64,000 nt of DNA from Dichetophora obliterata (taxonomy: Eukaryota > Arthropoda > Insecta > Diptera > Sciomyzidae), in contig OY986439.1 of the NCBI GenBank assembly GCA_963920525.1, forward strand, positions 16,816,319-16,880,318, read 5' to 3'. The notes beneath the pieces are model-generated. The model did not search any database. It was given only the letters and a program-made list of their open reading frames with translations, and was not told the DNA's origin. Position 1 is the stretch's first letter, and every line of letters starts with the position of its first letter. This document shows positions 34,260 through 44,472 of the stretch, one piece after another. The translations under genes and the position numbers were made by a program.

Positions 34260-36100
34260 AGCTCGTTTGTCCAGCTAAAAAAAGCTCTTCCTTAAAACTC
34301 TACAATGAAACACGCTGTTTATGGCTGGCAATTAATACAATTTGATTTTTAAAATTTATGCGCATTCATAAATCGCTACTGAGCTCCGAACTGAGATACA
34401 AAATTCTAGAAGTGTTTTCATATGCTGATTTGCTGATTTAAAGAAGTGTTGAGTGTAAGGAAATAAGTTAAAGCTTCGAAGATCCTCTCCCACCCTAATG
34501 CGTTCTTCATTCTACTTTGCATTATTGGATTTCAAGCAAGTTAGAGCTTTTCAAAGCTTTCCTCTGCCATGTTGAGCACAGCAATTATGTTAGGTCAGTA
34601 TTATTAGTATTAAATGTAAATTTCTCTGATTCTCTTTAAATGTTGTATGTATATCATATATCCAAATTTGTTTGTTTTTAGTCATGATTTATGTTTGGTT
34701 TTGTTCTCGTATTACTTTATTCTGTTAAGATTATATAAACAAGTTTGCTTGGCATTAATATTAATTTATTCGTTCTTAGCAGTTTAATTAATGAACATTT
34801 TTAATTTGTAAATGTGGATAAGTTTAGAATCAAAGACCATTTGATATGATTTTTTTTTCTACGTTTTAAAAGATCTTTACCTTTTCGTCATAGTAATAAA
34901 GACGTGCACACAAATTTATACAAAACTTCAAAATATTTAACAGATCTTCTTAGCATCAACATGAACATAACATCTTTTTAATACAATAGATAAGATAATC
35001 TTTATATATTTACTGCTGGAATGCATTGACTTGACTCTTTTTATTTATAAAGTAACACATTTTTTATAAATGCATTAGAAATGAAAAGCGAATTTATTTT
35101 CTTGGCTTGCGAGCGAAGGCTTCACAGATGGATCGGGCTCAAATGCTGAAATTAAAAAAGTAGCTTGTCTGTCTGAGTTTTTTAAATGAGTTCTTCATAT
35201 CCTTGGATTGAAAAAGTAAAACTTTTAAAAAAAAATTCAACATTTTAGGTTGGAAAGGTAGAAAAAGTCAAAATCTTATTAGAAAAACTTATTTATGTAT
35301 TGCTTTTTCTACTTTATGCCCAGCAAAAAATTTCGCGCATAACTTGTATGCATGTAAAGAGTGCATCATTCTCATTACAAATAGTGCTGTTTGTATAGCG
35401 CTATATTTGTAGCACTTTCCGTAACGATAACGTTGCACTTGAAAAAAAAGTATTCGATTTTAATGTAATACTTTCATTAAAAACTATAAGAACTCAAAAA
35501 CTGTGAGAATTCGTCAAATCGTTTTAAAACGGGTTTTCCTTCATCAAATGAAAAATCAAATAAAATGCATAAAAATCCAAACTTTTATAATATTGTCGCC
35601 CTAATTCTAATAAGATGTATGTCAAAATTGGACAAAGTAATGTCTATTAGCAGTTTAGGTAGATTTTTCAAAACTACATTCTTGTCCTTCTTAGTTTTTA
35701 ATATTTGCATGAAAAAAAGGGAAGTAGAACATTTAAAATAATACATTATCGTACGAACTTCATACAAATAATAAACGGTTTTCATTAGTTTTTATAATAT
35801 TTTTCATTAGTTTTTATTCATATAGTAACTATGGCGGATCACGGCCAAATAAGTTTAATTAATGTCAAATTGATTAAATAATCTAATAATTGATCGATTT
35901 CGGTCAAAGTCATGTGCAATTGAACATTTGGTTGTGAAAATAGCCACCTTTCAGTTAGAACACTAGCTTCTGGCGAAGCAAAAAACTCGTTTCATTTCTA
36001 TGGTGCATTTCGACAAACTGTCGAACACCAATGAATATTGAAATAAATAAAGAAGCAACTAGCACTTATACTAATGCTTTTTTTAAATATGAAATAAGCT
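34260..36100. other. AT-rich intergenic region upstream of the host gene
   Basis: No coding segment or terminal repeat was recognised. Short open frames such as 35585-35785 have no domain content. Confidence 0.45.
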
Positions 36101-36129
36101 AGTGGACACATTATTAGTGGCATGGGTTG

Positions 36130-36600
36130 GAAATAAAAACGAAAGCCGTGAAAGAATTTAGTTCTTCTGCTAATATTTGCAAAACGATTTCGGTCGGTTT
36201 AACGGAAATTATGCGTTCACTGCAAGATCGTTGAATCATTTAATGCTAAAATAAGTCTTGCTGAAAACAGGAGCAGAAAAATAGTCTCAAGGAAAGGTTG
36301 TGTGCATCTCCAATTTTGGCAATATATAATCCAATCTGTGACCATGAACTACACACAGACGCAAGACAGTTAGGAATAACTGGAGTGTTGATTCAGTTAT
36401 AAGCTGGAAACATAAGCGGTTGTAGACAGTCTTGATCGTTTAAATATTATCTGTTGGGGCAAAAAGTTCAAGGTATTAACATACTATACTTTCTTAGTTA
36501 CCGATACAGACACAACTCAAGTGACCCAAAAGAGATTTGAATCAGTTCAAGCAGCAGCCAAATTAAAATCATAGTGCTCACTTTGCAGATTTTGAATATG
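36130..36600 (+). pseudogene. Ty3/gypsy pol relic (RT end to RNase H)
   Basis: In changing frames the plus strand reads KTKAVKEFSSSANICK, then GNYAFTARSLNHLM, then KERLCASPILAIYNP and HELHTDARQLGITGVLIQ, then LGQKVQG/KFKVLT. This is the order at the reverse transcriptase to RNase H junction of insect Ty3/gypsy elements. Shifts and stops are frequent. No LTRs, gag or integrase were seen. Confidence 0.65.
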
Positions 36601-36689
36601 ATGAGGGAATTTAGTGATGAAGAATTTTGGAATTCAGTTGAGTGAAATAATATACATTAAATATTTTCTTTAACCCTCCGATGAGTGAG

Positions 36690-36707
36690 AAGGTCCCTAG
36701 GGATCTT
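36690..36707. repeat. Subterminal palindrome, element 3, left outer
   Basis: AAGGTCCCTAGGGATCTT, starting 16 bp inside the left tip. Confidence 0.8.
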
Positions 36708-36885
36708 TTTGCCTTTTCAAACTGAAATTACGCCTACTTCGGCCACTACAACCCCGCCCAAAGTTACTCTGTTTTCCAAGAGTATTTTGTAACGCATCTT
36801 TTAGAAAAAAAAAAATCAAGCCGATCGGATCATTACTTTAGGAGTTATTGAGGTTTTAGTGAGAATAGTACGCGGACGTGTGAAT

Positions 36886-36901
36886 AGGTCCGTATGGACC
36901 T
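36886..36901. repeat. Subterminal palindrome, element 3, left inner
   Basis: AGGTCCGTATGGACCT, 212 bp inside the left tip. Confidence 0.8.
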
Positions 36902-37014
36902 TGTACTGAATTTCACTAATAAATGCATGTTTTTGGGCATCATTATAATTTTTTTATTATTTCAACACATAATTTACTTGTTCTGAACACAAAGACTTAA
37001 ACTCAAAGATATTA

Positions 37015-37229
37015 GGGATGATGATAAAAACAAAAAATTCTAAGAAAAATTCGAAGACATGAACTTTATTGCTTTCAAGGAAAGGCACAATATTCTAATT
37101 TTATACTACTAGCAATAAACCAGTTCTTAGAATTTTTTGTTCTTAGTATTTTGTTCATAGTACTTTTTGTTCTTAGTATTTTTGTTCTTAGAATTTTTTC
37201 TTAGAATTTTTTGTTTTTATCATCATCCC
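37015..37229. mobile_element. Hairpin MITE (215 bp), TA target
   Basis: GGGATGATGATAAAAACAAA on the left is matched by its inverse on the right. The arms are about 38 bp and nearly identical, and TA lies outside both ends. Between the right arm and the loop, TTCTTAGTATTTTTTG-like units are repeated four to five times. No coding. Confidence 0.7.
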
Positions 37230-37232
37230 TAA

Positions 37233-37673
37233 GAGCCCGAACAGAACCAAGGCGGATGTCGGTTATCGGATTCGCCGTGCTACAAATTACATGAAAATAT
37301 ATGCAGCCGCCAAAAATGAAATCGCCGTAGAAATGCATGACGGGAAAACGCCAGAATAGAATCTATTCTAATTTCTCTCTGACGGGTATCGGATATCTCT
37401 CTGAGTGACTTAAATGTTGCCATATTTTTGCTAAAGATTGGGTACGTTCAGTGTTATTTTCTTAGTTTTTACTATGATCTGACATTCTGTTTTTGTGCCT
37501 GTGTTGCATTCATGTGAATTCAAAGCGTAATATAAAATAATTTGTATCATTCCCAATATACAATGCAACCGTGATCCGACAACCGACAACCGCTCATATT
37601 CTGGACGTGTTCTCAGCGGATTTCGCAGAGAGAGGCCCGCCATCCGACATTCGCCTTGGTTCTGTTTGGGCTC
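37233..37673. mobile_element. Harbinger-like MITE (441 bp), TAA target
   Basis: The tips GAGCCCGAACAGAACCAAGG and the inverse of GAGCCCAAACAGAACCAAGG match over about 29 bp (further into CGGATGTCGG). TAA duplications flank it (37230-37232 and 37674-37676). It starts within three bases of the end of the TA-type MITE. Confidence 0.75.
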
Positions 37674-37799
37674 TAATGTCTTTGGGTTTAGGTAGACGTA
37701 CGAAAGAGTATAAAAGAAGTTGTAGTTTCGTAAACCAAATCAGTCAAAGTTTAGACAACGAAGAGTAAAATCGTGTGTGATAGAAACAAAAATATAAAT

Positions 37800-39740
37800 A
37801 TGGCAGATGCAAGTAATTTGGACGTTGCTGAAATTGTTGTACGCCGTAGTACACGTTACCAGCAAATGACTGCGGATGAAAGGCGTGCAGCTGATAGTAG
37901 ATTTGCTGATTTTATGGACGAAGGCATGGATAAAGAAATTGATATTGCTGCAATTGATAATTATGAAGTTGAGGATGATGAAGATCGCACATGCCAACCT
38001 GCTGAAGAGTCAGATGTCGAAACTGAAGCTAAATGAAGATATTGATGATGACGATGATGAAGAGGAAGAAAATGATGGACAGGAAACGAATGAAAGTTAC
38101 TATATTGGTAAAGATGGCACCCAATGAAGTAAAAAAGCACCACCAACATCACGCACTCGTAATCATAGCGAGGTCGACTTCACAAGAAAGAAACCAGGAC
38201 CAACAGGAAATATACACGACCCCTATACAATAATGCATTCAATCATGACAGAGGAAATAATACACTTAGTGCTACGTGAAACAAATCGTAAAGGCAGGGA
38301 GGTTACAGCTGCATGGAATTTGGCGAATCCCACGAAGAAAAAGGCGTGGAAGCCAGTGACAGTGAAAGAGTTTGACGCCTTTGTAGCTATTCTTTTGTAT
38401 GCTGGACTCACAAGATCAAACCATGAACCAGCTATGGAACTATGGGGCGCGACGCGTTGACCAAAGCTGCGTTGTCGTACGATCGCTTCATGTGTAAAAA
38501 GCAATTTATTCGATTCGACAATGGAAATACCCGACAACAGCGACTCATCAATAGCAAAACTGCGGCTATTGACTTTATTTGGCAAATGTTGCAACATAAC
38601 TTGGCAGCAGCTTACACTCCTCATGAAGCACTAACAGTTGATGAGCAGTTGTTTCCTTACAGAGGCCGCACCCGCTTCACACAAAATATTCCGTCAAAGC
38701 CAGCTAAGTATGGTTTGAAAGTATGGTGGTTATGCGACTCACAGAGTTATTATCTTGTGAAGGGAATGATATATTCTGGAAAACTGCCAAACCAACAACG
38801 GGAGATAAACCAAGGGCAGAACGTAGTGCTGGATCTTGTGGAAAAATATTTAGATGCTGTCCGTACTATATACGCGGATAATTTCTTTACCACTCTTGAC
38901 ATGGCGCGTATTTTGTTGAGGAGGAAGACCGCATATGTTGGTACAGTGCGCTACAACAAAACATTCATTCCACAGGAGTTCAAGAAGAACCCGAAGCGCA
39001 CCATCAATAGTACATTATTTGGGTTCAACGAAGGGGATATAGCGTTATGCTCATACGTGCCGAAAAAAAATAAAGTGGTGAACGTGCTCTCCACAATGCA
39101 TTACACCTGCCTCGTTGACGAGCAAACCGAGAAGCGGAAGCCCTATGCCATATTAGAATACTACGCCAACAAATGCGGCGTTGATACCATGGATCAAATG
39201 CTAGGCACTTACAGCTGCAAAAGAGCAACACAACGATGGCCGTTGGCCATGTTTTATAATATGCTGGACGTCGCTGCATTGGCTGCTTTTACGATTTACA
39301 ACGAAATGACGCCTATAAAAAGGAGTGACAGACGGCGGTCGTTCTTGTTACTGCTAACGAAACAATTGGCCACACCAAATATCGAAGAACGTGCCCTGAA
39401 CAACCATATAACCTCATATCCAAGGATACGCAATGCGATGGAAGCATTCGATGTCAGGGTAAGAAAAACATCTTCAAATTCAAGAATTCAAGAATTCAAG
39501 ATAGTTATTTTTTTTTTATTTTTCTTTTCATTTCAGGTATTATCAAGACCGATGGATGGCAATGCACCGTCGTTTGCGGCTAGGTCAAGTAGACCGTAAT
39601 ATCGCCTTTGCCGTTCTGAGTACGGCAGCGGAAAACGCGGGCATACTGCTTCGGCTGCGGCAACGCTGTTTGCGGAGAACATAGCACACTTTTACATCGC
39701 TGCAACACTTGCGCACAGGGCGGGGGACAAGAAGTACACG
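37800..39740 (+). pseudogene. piggyBac-type transposase (element 3), shifts and one stop
   Basis: The start MADASNLDVAEIVVRR is at 37800. An acidic N-terminal part continues past a shift near 38030 (VETEA to NEDIDDDDDEEE) and a stop at 38125-38127. A second shift near 38450 (MELWGA to RDALTKA) leads into the core. The catalytic Asp residues are visible in LTVDEQLFPYRG, IYADNFFTT and CGVDTMDQM. After DVRVRK a likely intron (about 39457-39538, GTAAGA to TTTCAG) separates the C-terminal Cys-rich domain, of which CFGCGNAVCGEH and CNTCAQ survive in another frame. The core is well preserved; the breaks lie in the N-terminal and C-terminal parts. Confidence 0.88.
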
Positions 39741-39905
39741 TTCAACAACAATAATTTTTAAACTTTTTTATAATAGTCTTAAGAAAATTCAAGCAAAAAA
39801 AAAAAAAATTGAAAAAATTGAAAAAATTATTTTTGTCTGTAGAATTTAGTTATAAAAAAAAAATAAAAAAAAAATTTTTATGTGAAAAAAACATGATTTA
39901 CAAAA

Positions 39906-39923
39906 AAGGTCCGTAGGGACCTT
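39906..39923. repeat. Subterminal palindrome, element 3, right
   Basis: AAGGTCCGTAGGGACCTT, ending 42 bp from the right tip. Confidence 0.8.
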
Positions 39924-39965
39924 TTCACACGGCCGTGAAGTTTAGAACTGTCACTCATCGGAGGG

Positions 39966-41216
39966 TTCAATATAAACTACATTATTGAATATTAAAATAA
40001 ACTACATTAACCGAATTTATTAAAAAAACATCAAGTATGATTTAAACTATCAAACATTTAGAATTTGTATTTAAATCATATAAAATCAACAAAAAAAAAA
40101 GAAACTTTTCTAGAAAGACAAGAATGAAAAAAACCTGGAGTTTTTCTCGACAGAAGTGAGAAATATGGGTATTTTAAAATGGACTGCTGTGTGATCTTCC
40201 ATTTTTGTAAAATTAATTAAATGCTGTGTGCTTTTCAGTTATGAACATTGGAATTTTATATGATCTTACAATGATTTATGTTTGAATATAGGATAACTGT
40301 ATGATTTTCTTATGATTCAAGTAGGAATGTAAGAATGCTATGTAGTTTTCCAATTTGTCAAAACATAAATATGAACTGCTGTTGATCTAAACGAACTAGT
40401 TGATCAGTTCTTGATTTAATGGTTGTAAACTAATACTTCATTTTAGATGGGTATTAAATCACTGGGACACCGAGTTGTAAGATGTAATTAAAAAACAAGA
40501 GAAAACTATCGTTTCATACCTTAGTTTCGGTTTTTTATAAAGTAGCCTCAGACATCCTAAAGTTTCTCATCAGCATGGTCTGTGCTACTGAGCTTAGCTG
40601 ACAGCACTAAGAGCGCAATATCGGGTAGTAATGGGTAAAATCAGTACTTTTTGGTAACGAATATTTTGAATTTAATTGTAATTATCATTATTAAGAATTT
40701 TATTGATAGATAAATTTATAAATTAGAGAAATATTTGAATAAAAATTAATTAAAGTAAAGTTTAACTAAATGTCATTAAGGGTATGGTACTGTCTTTAGA
40801 AAATGTTGTGACATTTTTTAAAAAATTTTTTTTTGTACAACATTTCAAGAGTGTTTTGTAAAAATATTTAGTAAATCGTACTGAAACTAACGAAGATAGA
40901 GCGTTTTAAGTGAGCGGACCTCATGCTCGATTTTTATACATACGTGCCTGACAACGTTAAATTATCATAAAGACTTGCAGCTTTGCGATTCACTTACCTG
41001 AAATCTATTTCAAGTCCTTTTGCAATCTCCAAATTATATAATACTTTTATATGTATTTGTAGGTATGTAAACTGAAGTTTTATATATTTAGGGTAGATCG
41101 GATATGAATCAGTTGCCAGGTACACTTTCTTCCCAGCGGTTGTGTACAGAAACGCTAAAAGTGTATCGTAGTTTTCCATTTTTATATATTTTCGGTCTTG
41201 TGTCGTGAATACAAAA
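39966..41216. other. AT-rich spacer with one repeat fragment
   Basis: Apart from the fragment at 40039-40090 no feature was recognised. Sequence near 40850-40870 (TTGTACAACATTTCAA) loosely resembles the inverse of sequence near 42840 and could be the left end of the Mutator-like element, but the match is short. Confidence 0.4.
40039..40090 (+). repeat. Solo fragment of the 47.1-kb hairpin MITE family
   Basis: GATTTAAACTATCAAACATT..TTGTATTTAAATCATA.AAAATCAAC matches the right end of the MITE at 47441-47492 with a few differences. Confidence 0.65.
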
Positions 41217-42697
41217 ATGCCAAAAAAAAAAAAAATTAAAAGACAAGATCGGCAGAAAATCGCTAAAATTTTGAGTCGACCGAACAAAATAAAAATCCGA
41301 CAACGAGAAAATAACGATGTGGAAACGTCCAGCGCAACGCATAAAAAAATTAAACTGAGTACTACGTAAGGAAGTAAGGAAGGGTTAGCCTTCAAAATAA
41401 GAGTGACATGTGAAAAATGCATAGAGGCTCGATATGTTCCGTCTAGTGAAAGACTGCAAACAGACTCAAAGCAATCACGTTATGAAATAAATCATGGTTT
41501 GGTTTTTGTCATGCGTGTATTAGGGCTTGGCTTATATGGATGCACTAAATTGTGCGGTTTGATGGATATAGCGGAACGTGGAAGAAACGTGGATTCACTT
41601 CGATATTCGGTGTATCTTTTTTAATTGGCTACTATACGGGAAAGGTTTTTGATGTGTTTGTCAAAAGTTCTTACTGCCACCAATGCAAAGCTTGGGTAAA
41701 TAAACTTGATACCGGAGAATTCGAAGAATGTCACGAAGAACACGTCAACAGCGGAAACTGCAAAGCAAATCATGTTGGTCCATCCATCAACGTGGAAGTA
41801 GACGTGGAAGTAGACGCCATCGTGCAGATATTCAATCGCTCTTTGAAAAATTTTGGAGTGATGTATAAAAATTATATAGGAGATGGCGATTTCAAAACCT
41901 ACAGTGGTTTGGTAAATGCAAGAAGACATGTTCAGAAAAGAATGGGCACTCGTTTACGTGAATTAGTAAAAACAACTGTGGTCGATAGAGAAACTAAAAC
42001 AGAAAAAACAATTAAAAAGAAAAGTCTCTCTGGAAAAGAAAAACTCACTGCAAAAATGATCGATAAATTGACCGTAAATTATGGACTGGCCATTCGACGC
42101 AATCAAGATTGTATAGAAAATATGAAAAATGCAATTTGGGCAACATACTTTCATAATTGTTTGACAGACAAGAAACCGCAGCACGACAAATGCCCGAGCG
42201 GTGAGGACTCTTGGTGTGAATGGCAAAAAGCGGCAGCTGCAAGTACACTGAATTCATTAAAATACTTCAGATGTTACAAAAACCATAAAGCCAATCTACG
42301 AAGGAAGGACGCACTTTTGCATTGGTGTCTTGGAGGTTTCACGCAGAATAACAATGTGAGTTTCAATCAATTTATTTGGAAAATCTCTCAAAAATCAGTG
42401 GGTGGTACTGCAATCATTGTTGAAGTTGCAGCAAATGTTGCAGCGCGCTCTTTCAATCAAGGATATTTTGCTTTATTGTCCTTTTTGAATGAAATGGGCA
42501 TCTCTACAGGCCCAAGTGCTCACCAATTGGCGCGCGCATTTGACGAATTACGAATAACCATAGCGGACGATCAAGCTGCAAGTACTAGTAAAGAGGGTAG
42601 AATGCAACGCAGGCAAAAGCAAAAAAATGCATTGGACATCCTGAATGACAGCGTTTTACTGTACGGAGCTGGCATTGACGATTCTGTGTTAGAATAA
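41217..42697 (+). pseudogene. Mutator-like transposase relic
   Basis: The start MPKKKKIKRQDRQ at 41217 opens a Lys-rich N-terminus with a stop at 41367. The same frame continues to YEINHGLVFVMRVLGLGLYG and LCGLMDI. There the sequence jumps, by an internal deletion and frame change near 41570, to SGTWKKRGFTSIFG and a 1.1-kb open frame ending at 42697. That part has a Cys cluster (YCHQCKAW..HVNSGNC), NYIGDGDFKTYSG, HVQKRMGTRLREL, GLAIRRNQD, and DKCPSGEDSWCEWQ. In the family GDGTW carries the first acidic residue and NESFN the last; here they read YSGTW and NNVSFN, so both appear lost. The middle GDGD is kept. Family role: cut-and-paste transposase of the Mutator superfamily. Confidence 0.82.
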
Positions 42698-42857
42698 AAA
42701 ATTTATACCCCTTTATTGATTTTTTTATTATTGATTTTCGATAAAAAAAAAACTTTAAATCGATCTTCTGGAAAACCTTATTTTTGAAGTCGTAAATACG
42801 ATGCAGCAAAATCTACTAGACCGATCGTTTTGAAATTTTGTACACTCTTTCTACACA

Positions 42858-43090
42858 TGACGACCTCAATAGTCTAGTGGTAGCGCGCTTGACTATCGCA
42901 CAGGGGTTCCGGGTTCAAATCCTGGCCGGGCCATCATGGTCTTACGCGTTAACCTTTCTTTCCTTATTTCTAATCAAAGAAACTTTAAAACACGTCAATT
43001 TAAGACAAATAGTTGTAGTTGGTGGTGGTAGGAAAAGTTTGTGGAGAGGAACGCTTAGTAGCTTGATTTGACTGAGGGCAAGGCATAACA
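42858..43090 (+). mobile_element. tRNA-derived SINE, copy 2
   Basis: The head has A box TAGTCTAGTGGT, GCGCTTGACTATCGCACAGG and B box GGTTCAAATCC. The T stem CCGGG/CCTGG pairs fully, and CCGGGCC would be the 3' acceptor strand, but the 5' strand ACCTCAA does not match it. CATGGT and a T-rich, then G-rich body follow, as in copy 1 at 15.3 kb. Confidence 0.65.
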
Positions 43091-43631
43091 CTTGCTTCAG
43101 ATTTAATCTCACATGTTTCTACAGCTTCTGCCACATTAAGAAAATCCTACATAAAAGTTTCACTTGATTACTCCCTTATTTCATTCTGTGGTATCACATC
43201 AGACCAATAATGGTCCTTTTTTAAAATAATAAAATAAAGCCAATTTTTTAGCGAAAAACACATTTTTTAATTTTAAAATGCTAAAAAAAACATTTAAAAA
43301 AAATCCACGGTATTACCTCGGGAAACATATTACCTTTTAAACTAATTTTGAATCTTTTTTTCAGATTATCCGCTGACATTTAATCGTGTTCACCGCAAAA
43401 CAACTTCTTTTCGAGGCGCTCCTGGAGAATCGCTGCCACAGATTTAGTTATTGATAATATTTAATTTTTTTTTTCCAAATATACTTATGAAGTCAAACTA
43501 TAACATGCTTATGAAATAAATACACAAACATTATTCATGTCTCCAAAAAAAAAAAAAAAATCATGTATTCATGCCTTTTTTGGCTTTAAAAGAGTACCAT
43601 CCCCTTAAAGGCTGCCATTGAAACTGTACTT
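43091..43631. other. AT-rich spacer
   Basis: No supported feature; includes an A-rich run near 43545-43560. Confidence 0.4.
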
Positions 43632-43759
43632 CCCAGTGGGCATTTAAGCTAGCGATACGCAAAAGAATGCATGCTAGTAGTGCTCTTATTGGCGTCAATA
43701 TACCTTCCATGATCGCTGCATTGATGAGTGCTTCTGTAAGGCCTACCTTTTGAAGGTTT

Positions 43760-44140
43760 GGAGTTTTTTCCTGTTATTTTATATAAAAAAATTTTTAAAA
43801 AAATTTTTAAAAAATTATATATGATCAGATCAATTAAAAAAAAATCAAATCTTAAAGAAAAAACAAAAAAAAAATTTTTTTTTTTGTCCGAGTTGGGACG
43901 CGAACCCAGGTCTCCGAAATCTAACACATTGCATATCACATTATATGAAAACTTTTATATGGAAAAATTCTAAGTCTGTTCTATTATTTTTGTAAGAAGA
44001 AATTTACAAAAAAATTTCAAAAAAATTTTTAAATGGACAGAAAAGTTTGTAAAAATATATAGATTTAAAAAAAATACAAAAAAAATTTTTTTTTGGGCCG
44101 AGCTGCGTTGCGAACCTGCGCTCCCGAAAACTTACTTTCA
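43760..44140 (-). repeat. Tandem pair of AT-rich units with tRNA-like B boxes
   Basis: Two diverged units of about 210-220 bp each begin with AAAAAATTTTTAAAA-rich sequence and end in GTCCGAGTTGGGACGCGAAC (43887) or GGCCGAGCTGCGTTGCGAAC (44097). On the minus strand these read GGTTCGCGTCC and GGTTCGCAACG, close to a Pol III B box. They look like minus-strand SINE heads with A-rich surroundings. Confidence 0.5.
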
Positions 44141-44179
44141 TTTGTAATGATGCAAAATAAGCTGAAGTTTATTAACAAA

Positions 44180-44250
44180 TGAGGTGGACGAGTGGGTAAG
44201 ATGCCAGACCGCCAGCTGAGAGGACGCTGTTTCAAATCTGGAATTTATCA
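44180..44250 (+). repeat. tRNA-Leu/Ser-like remnant
   Basis: GGTGGACGAGTGGGTAAGAT followed by GCCAGACCGCCAGC and TTTCAAATCTGG recalls the A arm and B box of class II tRNAs, but stems do not pair. Confidence 0.35.
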
Positions 44251-44472
44251 GGAGTTTTTTATTTCACGTTGATATTTATATTGCTTTTCTTTCTAATGTA
44301 CATTCTAAAGAAGGGCTTCTAGCAGGCTTCTTTAGAGTCGCGAGAGCGGAAGGCCTAGAAAATTTTCTCGTTTCATATAAAAAAGCTTATGGGCTTGGAA
44401 ACGAGCACGGAAGGGCTCCATATGATGCTAGACCTGCTAGAATCGCTTCAAAGACCTGCTTTTTCCCACTGG

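Larger units (their letters stand above)
36674..39965 (+). mobile_element. Complete piggyBac-like element 3
   Basis: The tips CCCTCCGATGAGTGA (36674) and their exact inverse (ending 39965) are present, with TTAA outside on the left (36670-36673) and TTCA, a one-base decay of TTAA, on the right. The transposase reads left to right, making the left end the 5' end. Three palindromes of the AGGTCCNTANGGACCT type lie at 36690, 36886 and 39906. Two MITEs are inserted between the left palindromes and the gene. Length is 3292 bp. Confidence 0.92.
43632..44472. other. Segment bounded by CCCAGTGGG, content tRNA-like repeats
   Basis: CCCAGTGGGCA on the left and the inverse of CCCAGTGGGAA on the right face each other across 0.84 kb. 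The match is only about 9 bp and no target duplication is clear, so it may be a non-autonomous element or coincidence. It encloses the tandem tRNA-like units described separately. Confidence 0.25.

Noticed and set aside
37571..37768. 65-codon open frame
   Set aside because: It covers the right tip of the Harbinger-like MITE and is explained by it.
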